Origin: Schistosoma mansoni | Taxonomy: Eukaryota; Platyhelminthes; Trematoda; Strigeidida; Schistosomatidae | Direction of reading: 5' to 3' | NCBI RefSeq assembly: GCF_000237925.1 | Contig: NC_031497.1 | Span: 21,806,325-21,870,324, forward strand | DNA length: 64,000 nucleotides | In this document: one piece after another, positions 56,463-64,000 of the stretch | Layout of the letters: each line of letters opens with the position of its first letter | Position numbering within the stretch: the first letter of the stretch is position 1 | Notes under the pieces: model-generated | What the model was told of the DNA's origin: nothing | What the model saw: the letters and a program-made list of their open reading frames with translations, nothing else | Databases searched by the model: none | Translations under genes and position numbers: made by a program

Positions 56463-56657
56463 TTACTTGCTTACTTACGCCCCTTCAACTCCCAGGGCAG
56501 AGTTTAAATGGTTTGAATTATTATTTCTAATTAGCTTTTTTTAGCGAGTTATATTTTTTCTACGGGATGTATTCGCTAACCCCATGCCCAACCCTCCTCC
56601 TTTGTTTGGGCTTGGGAGCGGCAGTAACTCTAGAAGAGTTACAGGCGTAGTTGATAA
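56463..56657 (-). mobile_element. Probable LINE fragments (tail and internal piece)
   Basis: TTGCTTACTTACGCC (56467-56481) resembles the inverted 3' tail of the RTE-like LINE. 56535-56657 is related to the inverse of 25733-25872 (CTAACCCCATGCCCAACCC). Confidence 0.45.
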
Positions 56658-57175
56658 CTCATCTAACTATATGTTAAAATTAATTATGGTCAATCTTTAC
56701 CTTATTAGTCATAAATTATATCATTTTCATAGATTGTAATAAATGTGAAAACATTTTTCCCTATAACTATATCAATGTATACAATTGATGATAAGTATGC
56801 CAAAATGAATTCAATGGATGTTTATTGATTATTATCGAAAATCACCACACACAATGTGCTAATCTTACACAACTACAACAGATTATATATTGATAAAATT
56901 AAAAAAAAAACATTAATATGTGGTAGATTTAAATTGGACTATAGACCACACTGATTATAGTTTCGTTGGGTAACTGGATATTAATGTATACATAACAAAT
57001 ATATTTTTTTTGGGGGGGGAGGAAATATGACATTTTTCAAAGACTATTAGCAAATACTATAGCATTGGATATTTAGCATATTTTAAATAATTTGATATAG
57101 AATATATAAATCACTTGAACTGGAATCTAAAGTTTTTTATATGTTATTGGGATTGAATAACCTAGCAATATATAT
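56658..57175. other. AT-rich spacer
   Basis: No gene recognised; poly-T/G tract near 57003-57020. Confidence 0.4.
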
Positions 57176-57806
57176 TCACTCGGTATTGTTTGTTTGAATC
57201 TTCCCATTGATGTTTAGGACTGTAATTGATCAATCTCTTATTTGGCATATGTGCATACTATGCGTATTGCATCGATATAGCCTTAATTCACAAGCATTAT
57301 AAGCCAAGATGGATACTGGCTAGTAGTGGAGTCCAGTTTGACTCGCGTTTCGTTCTGTTTGAGACTCGTCAGGTGGATGTGCCTGCATTCAACAGTTGAT
57401 GTTCACTCTGGGAATCGAACCCAGTACTATTCGCTTCAAACGCCATCGCGTTATCCACTCAGCTACTTATAATGGTCTTGAATTAAGGCTATATCGCGGC
57501 AATACCCACAGTATGCACATATACCAATAACAGACTGATCAATTGCAGTCTTAAACATCAATGGGAAGATTCAAACAAACAATACTAAATGAATTTAAAC
57601 TTAACCCTATTGCACAAGCAAGTGGCTATCAGGACTCAGTAGCTGAGTGGATAACGCGATGGCGTTTCAAGCGAACGGTATTGGGTTCGAGTCCCAGAGT
57701 GAACATCAACTCTGAGATGTAGATACATCTGGGTGACGAGTCCGAAATAGGACGAAACGCGCGTCAAATTGGATTCCACTGCTAGCTACTATCCATCTTT
57801 GCTAGT
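57176..57806. repeat. Family A inverted pair, - (57176-57474) and + (57474-57806)
   Basis: Two long copies in opposite orientation. The minus ribozyme (about 57332-57379) keeps CTGACGA and GAAAC but stem II is weak (GTCT/GAAC). The plus ribozyme has G at C3 (GTGACGA). Both tRNA-like heads are clear. Confidence 0.9.
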
Positions 57807-58844
57807 AATATATCGTTTAACATCATACGATATTGTTATTTTTGTGATAGAACCGAATAAATGATAAATAGTAAGCGAAATGTCGTTTAATATCATTTAA
57901 ACTATTTGTACAAATGTAGGATACTTTTTTTATAAATTTTATTATATCTACCCAATGTAAATGATTTAACAAAACAGCTGACTATTAGTTGTCCGAAAAG
58001 AATATTTCAAATGTACTTTGTCTATTCTTTTAGACTTAACTTCCAATTGTAAGATTTATATGATCTTGTTTAATTTTTTTAAAAAACTTATAGTTTATAA
58101 TCACATTATTCTCGGTTGTTCCTTTTAAAAAAAAGACTTCTATCCGGAGATTTTCCTGATGATGTTGTTTAGAAAGATAAATGAAAGATTCATAAGTCAA
58201 TTATCCAACTTTGATGAACGTAACCTACTCAAATCACTTTCCCTATGACAAAACTCTTCATTATTTCAAAACTTTAGATTGTTATTAGTAATGTGAGTGG
58301 AGTGTTGAGATGTCGGCGATCTTAACAATTTTCCTTTAAGACCAAAGAAAATGAAAGACCAAAAAATTCTTAATTACCTAACACATTTAAATATATATAT
58401 ACATACAAGCGACATAAACTACCTCCAAAAAAGTATATTATCGTGGTATCACGTTAAAAGTAAATGACTGTTAGTCTGATCCTATAGCGCCAAGCGTATC
58501 TAGTTCCAGGGTCTTTAAAATATCCTTGGTGATGAAAAACTTGTAGGTTAATATTAATCGATTGTCTGAACTGAACACATGAAACATTCAGTTGAATAAA
58601 TGTCATTTACTAAATTAGCTTTTCTTTTAATATATTACAAAATATTCCCAGGTATTATTAAGCATGGAATTTAAAATACTTTCGAAGTACATTTACTTAT
58701 ATGTTTAATACTGATAGTGATTATCAAAAGAATTACATTCCTTACTTCGCTTACTTCGCAGTCAATTTAAATCCACTGATTAGTATCAGTTCAACACAAC
58801 ATAGTATATGTAAGTGCGAGACAGATTTTTAAAGTATACCGAGG
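57807..58844. other. AT-rich spacer, 1 kb
   Basis: No gene or repeat recognised. Confidence 0.4.
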
Positions 58845-59585
58845 GCAATTTTGGTGTAGTTTCGATTTTTTGAGGTGTATAGTTTAGCTGTGAAGCTTTC
58901 ATTGTTCTTTTGAACAATATCATCAACACAAAATCCAGACAGAAGCTTGTCACATAGATCAATCCGCAGTCAACAAATGCATAAAAATCGATCCAAATCA
59001 TTAACTAGTCACAAAAAGCATGGACAAAAGTAGGATCAAAAATCAGATTAAAATGTAATGAATGAGAATGCAGGTGGGGACAACAAAATTGTTGTTCAGT
59101 ATTTAATTACAGAGTTATTTGGTAAAATGTGAAAACCACACATTAAATACCTCATTTGCGAATCCCCGATCAATTGTCACGAAATTCATCGTTTCCCCAT
59201 TGTCATTACAATTACTCTCTGTTTACATTCCCACTATCTTCAATTCTATCTTCCCAACCCGTTGCCAGACATTCCACTTCCGATTGATGTTATATACTAC
59301 TTATGTCGACTTAAGTAGCATACATCACGAAAAGGAAGATACATTCAAAATAAAGATGCAGATGCTGTCAGGTTAAAGGTCGAAAATAATCAATCAAAAT
59401 CGAACTCGACAGAACAAGTTGTCAGTAGTATGTGGAGAAATTCGAATAATTCACTTCTATCTGCAGTTTGTGTTAATAATGTTGTTCAGAAAAACAATCA
59501 CAGCTCCACAACCAAATCATCCAACTCACAGAACAAAACTACCAAAATCATTCGCCTGAACTACAAATCTTCTCCATTATCTCAA
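58845..59585. repeat. Dispersed repeat copies in opposite orientation, with a palindrome between
   Basis: 58845-58940 (+) and 59395-59585 (-) are copies of the repeat at 6086. Between them TACTACTTATGTCGACTTAA at about 59293-59312 begins another palindrome (CTACTTA...TAAGTAG), different in its centre from that of the 304-bp repeat. A frame at 59119-59376 has no recognised domain. Confidence 0.45.
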
Positions 59586-59999
59586 TACTAATAGTGTTTA
59601 ACATTGAGTGCTTCATTAATATAAATGTTAGCCGCCAATGAATATACTATGCTGTTACAAATCCAGTATATTCTCTATAACCTATCACCATATAGATTTT
59701 AAATAACTAAACAAAATATTACCATAAATTTAAAAAAATAATGGAGATTTTAAAAGTTAACACCGGGAAAATAATAAGTGATAAACAGATCAATTTTAAT
59801 AATTAACCATATTGTAAACGCAAATAGATTTTAAAAAAGAACTACACAACTGTTAATATAACGGTGGATAAGTCATATGATTTCAGTCTATTTGAAAATC
59901 TCTAGCATTCTGAATAAGACTTTAATGGTATAAGCTTTCTAAAATATGATGTAAGCAATACTGTAAATAAATTTTATTGTAATTGATCCAACAAGTTCT

Positions 60000-60420
60000 A
60001 ACAGAACTGACACAAAACCATGAAGTCACTGACAAGTGGACTGAGCCATGTTGGTAGGTGTGGACTACCAGGTTGGGATTCGTGAGATGATAGCAATCGA
60101 TGGTTAGAGACCTTGAATGACATGGCTAAAAATCGTTTGCGGTGGCAAAAGTGAATCCACTCTTTGTGTTCTCCCAAATTATAATCTTCTGAATTCTTCA
60201 TGCCTCTATCTTTTCTTCTCTTTCTAAATTTATTTGATTGGATTATACTCCGTGAATAACATCTTCAAACCCTAATCTTTTTTATTACTGCTTATACTCT
60301 TACTACTTCTACCACTATGGGATTTGAATCGACAACTGTATCTCTGTGTTAATGTGGAATGGCAACTCGAACTGATGTACGTACGTACGAAGTTCTACGT
60401 TGTGACTGACTGACTGAACA
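60000..60420 (-). repeat. Unnamed repeat, inverted partner of 43325-43745
   Basis: Contains, on the minus strand, a 67-codon frame (59998-60201) starting MKNSEDYNLGEHKEWIHFCH. The other copy has the same start but an early stop. Probably part of an old retroelement; no domain recognised. Confidence 0.6.
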
Positions 60421-61182
60421 GAACTGACATTAAGCTCATATTACGTTGAATTAAATTGTTCCGCTAATATGAAGTCGAACATAGCCGAAGAATAAATCTC
60501 TAATGATTTGTTTGATATAGCGTATTCTTATAACTAGGAAAGTGGGTGATATCAAAATCGTTAGATTGATTTAATAAGGAATGTGAACGAAGAAATTTCA
60601 CGATATGATGCAAATTTTCATTAAACTTCTTTTTATTTATTATTACAAGCATCAATAACTAAAAGCACACATCACATCACAAAATGTTCCTGATTATCAA
60701 AATTAAATCAACTCAGGAGGTTCTATTGATGTTAGTAAATTAAGTGATGAATTCAATTTAAAGTGCAGAATTACTCTGTTTTCAATAGACGAAGTTATTG
60801 GACTTAATCTCATATAAGATTGATGTTAAAACTATTAAAGAGTTTAAAATCAAGTTGTAGAATGATATAAAATTCTAATGAAACTTACGTCCAGATTGGA
60901 AACATTCACCACAAAAGCCATCTCAAGAAATAATGTGTATGTTTATAAGAGGAAAATCATGATCTATGGAGTCATCCAAGTCATAATCAAAACAGTTACC
61001 TACTTATAACATTCTATGAAGATTATGTCACATGAAAAACTGACCGAAGTTATGACTATAGACTAATGAACGGTAATTTGTTATCCAGAAAACATAAATT
61101 TTCTGAATTTTATCTTTGAATAATCAGGATCAAACTATACTAAGCAGTTCTACAATTTCCCTATGGATATTAATCTATTAAC
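60421..61182. other. AT-rich spacer
   Basis: No gene or repeat recognised. Confidence 0.4.
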
Positions 61183-61428
61183 ACTAACACCGTTGGATGA
61201 CGGCCGGCTCAGTGGTCTTTCGGTCAAGTGCTCTGGCGCGAGACTGATAGGTCCTGGATTCGAATCTCGCTCGCGAGACGGGATCGTGGATGCGCACTGC
61301 CGAGGAGTCTCACAATAGGACGAAACGGCCGTCAAGCAATGCTTCCAGGTTTCCCACGGTGGTCTAGCTTCAATTGACTCATAATTTCAACTATATATAA
61401 AAATTACTTAAAATCTCCACAGAAACCC
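61183..61428 (+). repeat. Family B, leader missing
   Basis: tRNA-like head (GGCTCAGTGGTCTTTCGGTC, GGATTCGAATCTCG), hammerhead (about 61294-61342) with U4 changed (CCGAGGA), and full tail ending CTCCACAGAAACCCCC. Confidence 0.86.
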
Positions 61429-61964
61429 CCCCCCAAATCTATTATTTATTGATGAATTCAACCATAACAAAACTAGTTTATAAGATAATAATTCTAAAGT
61501 TCACCTAATTTTATACCAATCAACTTACTACATAATTGTTTTTCATATTTAAAAGCTACATATTGAAACGATATACCATACATAATAACTATCATTTACA
61601 GGATGATTACATGTAACCTAACTAATATACAAACTGATTATTAATAATTATATAATAAATTATATGACCTTAATAAATAATTACATAATTAATGAATGAA
61701 TGAATGAATAAGTTGAATAAGTTAGTTACTGGATTGTAATGAATTGTTGCTATGAATGTTCCCCTCTTTTTTGTTTTTCTTCTTTTTTTCTCTTTTTTTT
61801 CTTTTTTTTTGTTGTTGTTGAAAGGAAATAAACACATGAGAAAACATGTAAATCAATTTAGACAAAATGTATTAAAATGTATTAAAATTAGGTTAATATT
61901 ATTGTTGGCATAAATATTGATTATTTTAGCAAAAAAAAAAGAAATTTAGAATCATAATCAACTG
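61429..61964. other. AT-rich spacer with microsatellites
   Basis: (ATGA)n at about 61691-61710 and a pyrimidine tract at 61759-61810; no gene. Confidence 0.45.
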
Positions 61965-62058
61965 TTCGTCCCATAATAGGATGAAACGGCCGTCAAGCAG
62001 TGCTTTCAGGTTTTCCATGGTGGTCTAGCTTCAATTAACTCATGATCTCAACTATCTA
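61965..62058 (+). repeat. Family B fragment (ribozyme 3' half and tail)
   Basis: Starts after the CTGAGGA strand (GTCCCATAATAGGATGAAAC) and runs to the tail end; about 185 bases before the PLE fragment. Confidence 0.8.
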
Positions 62059-62242
62059 AATATCAAATTTTTCGTGTAATCTTTATGAAATGTAAAATTA
62101 CATTGATCATGATCCGTAAATAGTTTTTTTTCTTTTTCTTCCTTTTTTATGTTTTTTTAAAGAAAAAAACAGTTATTGTTACTCTATAAATCATAATTAA
62201 TCGTTTAAAGATCCCCATCATATTCAAAGACTAATAATATTT

Positions 62243-63350
62243 GGGGTGGAATGTATGAATTCCTATGGCTTCTGCTAGATGAAGGAGACGGGAACGAACT
62301 CTGTTGAGAAATGATGGAGGTGTATGATAGATCATTCGAAATGATTTCGATTTATCTAGCTAAACTAGAAAATGGACCACTTAAGGAGGTTATTAAGAAG
62401 TTCTATTTATACTGCCGCTACATCAACGGTACATTCATTGTCTTAGGTCACAACACCAGTAAAGATATACTACTAGAACAGTTCAACGGTGAACATCCAG
62501 CGGTTAGTTTCACTGGTCAAGGCGAGCGTGATAAAAAGTTGAATTTCCTTGATGTTATACTAAGCAGGCGAAGTGATGGCTCGTTAAGTAGAAGTATGTA
62601 TAGAAAAAGTCCCTCTACTTGTCAATATACTCACTTCTATAGCCTTATATCTATCCAAATATAAGAGAAATTTGGTTAGATGCCTCACTAGTAGAGCAAA
62701 AAAGATCTGTTCAGTAGATACTTTTAGTCAGGAACTGGAATTTATCTATAACTCACTGACAGAGATCGGCTACCCTGCTGCGTTCATTAAGAAGTACATG
62801 TATGATACATGGAAGAAGTCGGAGATTTCAACTGTTTGAGAGAAACCTTTATACATGAAATAACAATTCAATGGGGATGTAGTTAGTGATACTCTGAAAG
62901 ATAGGTTAACGAGAGCAATTAGTAGGACATTCTTGCGTTGACTCGAGTCGACCAGCTATGTCTACTCAAACGAAAGATAAGTTACCTGAGTTGGCCTCCT
63001 CTGTGTCCATTCATAAGTTCAGCTGCTCCTGTGGAGATAGATATATCGGGTGTACTACCAGGCAACTTAACCAACAAATGAGTGAACATCTGCCAGCATG
63101 GTTTGGGAAGGGCCAGATAAAAACAGTACGCAGTTCTATCTTGGCCCATCTAATTGATAGTGGTCATAATGTAGATAAATCGAAATCATTTCGAGTGATC
63201 TATCACACACCTCCATCATTTCCCAACGGAGTTCGTTCCCGCCTCTTCCATATAGCAGAAGCCATAGGAATTCGTACATTTCACCCCAATTTATGTGTAC
63301 AGAAGAAATTTGTAACCCCCTATCCCTTCCATGGCCGGATATAACTTAGC
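62243..63350 (+). mobile_element. Penelope-like element, RT end to GIY-YIG nuclease, with inverted 3' piece in front
   Basis: Three parts. (1) 62243-62356 is the reverse complement of 63174-63287, the element's own nuclease end, placed inverted in front. (2) 62357-62664 encodes the last part of the RT: YCRYINGTFIVLG sits where YVDDT is expected, so the catalytic aspartates are lost. Then come LNFLDVILSRRSDGSLSRSM and YRKSP. (3) After a linker with RNLVRCLTSRAKKICS and EFIYNSLTEIGYPAAF in a different frame, 62958-63344 encodes the GIY-YIG nuclease: FSCSCGDRYIGCTTRQLNQ, SEHLPAWFG, RSSILAHLIDSGHNVD, AEAIGIRTFHPNLCVQK. The element is 5'-truncated and dead. A family A repeat starts 17 bases after it. 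Confidence 0.85.
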
Positions 63351-63366
63351 AAATGACATTATTATT

Positions 63367-63617
63367 CAATTAGTATTGTTTGTTTGAATCTTCCCATTGA
63401 TGTGTTAGGACTGCAACTGGTCAGTCTCTAATCGGCATATGTGCATACTGTGCGTATTGCCTCGATATAGCCTTAATTCCCAAGCATTATAAACAAACAT
63501 GAATAGTGACTAGCAATGGAATCCAGTTTGACGCGCGTTTTGTCCTATTTGGTACTCGTCACCTGGATGTACTGCATCTCAGAGTTGATGTTCACTCTGG
63601 GACTCGAACACAGCACA
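63367..63617 (-). repeat. Family A, truncated
   Basis: From AGTATTGTTTGTTTGAATCT to the start of the tRNA-like T-arm (CTGGGACTCGAACACAGC). The hammerhead (about 63522-63569) has G at C3 and GAAAC changed to AAAAC, predicted inactive. Confidence 0.86.
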
Positions 63618-64000
63618 TTATTATTTTTGAATTTTATTTTTAATTTTGTTATCATTTGTTTGTAATTTTCTACCTCTTTTCGTTAGTACTATTCACTATC
63701 TAATTACTTACATATTTCTTATTACGTAATTATTTTAATGTTTTGTGATTACTATCTTAATAATATTTGAACTAAGAATATTCTTTTCGATAAATTCTCT
63801 TCAAGTTCTACAATTATATATATCGAAATTAATAATCCGATAAAGTGCCCAGGTTAAAGGCAAACTACATCGTTTAATGCATCAGGATAAAGAAACCGGA
63901 GCAATGCGTACAGAAGAAATATCTCCACTCGCTGCTCCTCCCTGGGCAAACCACAAGGTCAATTAAATCAATAGTAATCATAGCTATTGGATGACCTAAT
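63618..64000. other. AT-rich spacer to window end
   Basis: No gene or repeat recognised. Confidence 0.4.

Overview
This 64 kb window is AT-rich eukaryotic DNA from a blood fluke, genus Schistosoma. Three things point there: many copies of the Sm-alpha type repeat (tRNA-like pol III boxes plus a hammerhead ribozyme), fragments of an SR2/RTE-like LINE ending in (GTAA)n, and fragments of Penelope-like elements (PLEs). The species cannot be fixed by eye. Only one clear host gene is present, an intronless rhodopsin-type G-protein-coupled receptor at 26271-27461 (+). A possible terminal exon lies on the minus strand at 31252-31448. Almost everything else recognisable is repeat.

Two short repeat families dominate. 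Family A (Sm-alpha type, about 17 loci) and family B (about 35 pieces) share one architecture: a tRNA-like head with A and B boxes, then a type I hammerhead fold with a very short self-complementary stem III. Family B has its own stem I, stem II loop and flanks. It often sits as head-to-tail dimers (13.5-14.0, 46.4-46.9, 55.4-55.95 kb) or back-to-back pairs (3.5-4.0, 30.3-31.0, 33.3-33.8, 49.1-49.5 kb). This is the layout expected of retrozyme-like elements. Most ribozymes are decayed, but some keep every core base (6610-6658, 48315-48363, 55420-55468, 55835-55881 for B; 4554-4601, 35293-35340, 54593-54640 for A). PLE fragments, a possible source of retrotransposition machinery, lie at 41.16-41.54 (+), 51.66-53.06 (-) and 62.24-63.35 kb (+), the last two beside family B or A copies.

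Layout. 0-15 kb: family A/B copies, three LINE 3' ends, and LTR-like repeats at 5.2, 8.1 and 11.9 kb. 15.3-21.35 kb: left arm of a large inverted duplication. 21.55-25.5 kb: a contig-like block identical to 29.04-30.65 kb, then a diverged direct copy of 16.25-17.94 kb. 26.3-27.5 kb: the receptor. 28-47 kb: AT-rich spacer with scattered family A/B, LINE and PLE pieces. 47.06-51.65 kb: right arm of the inverted duplication. 51.7-64 kb: two PLE fragments, an LTR-like repeat copy, dimeric family B arrays and AT-rich spacer.

The window is a scaffold with five runs of about 200 N (from 19248, 21355, 23163, 48610 and about 50405). Several duplicated blocks end exactly at these gaps, and cloning-vector sequence remains at 48553-48609. 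Part of the duplication may therefore be an assembly artefact.
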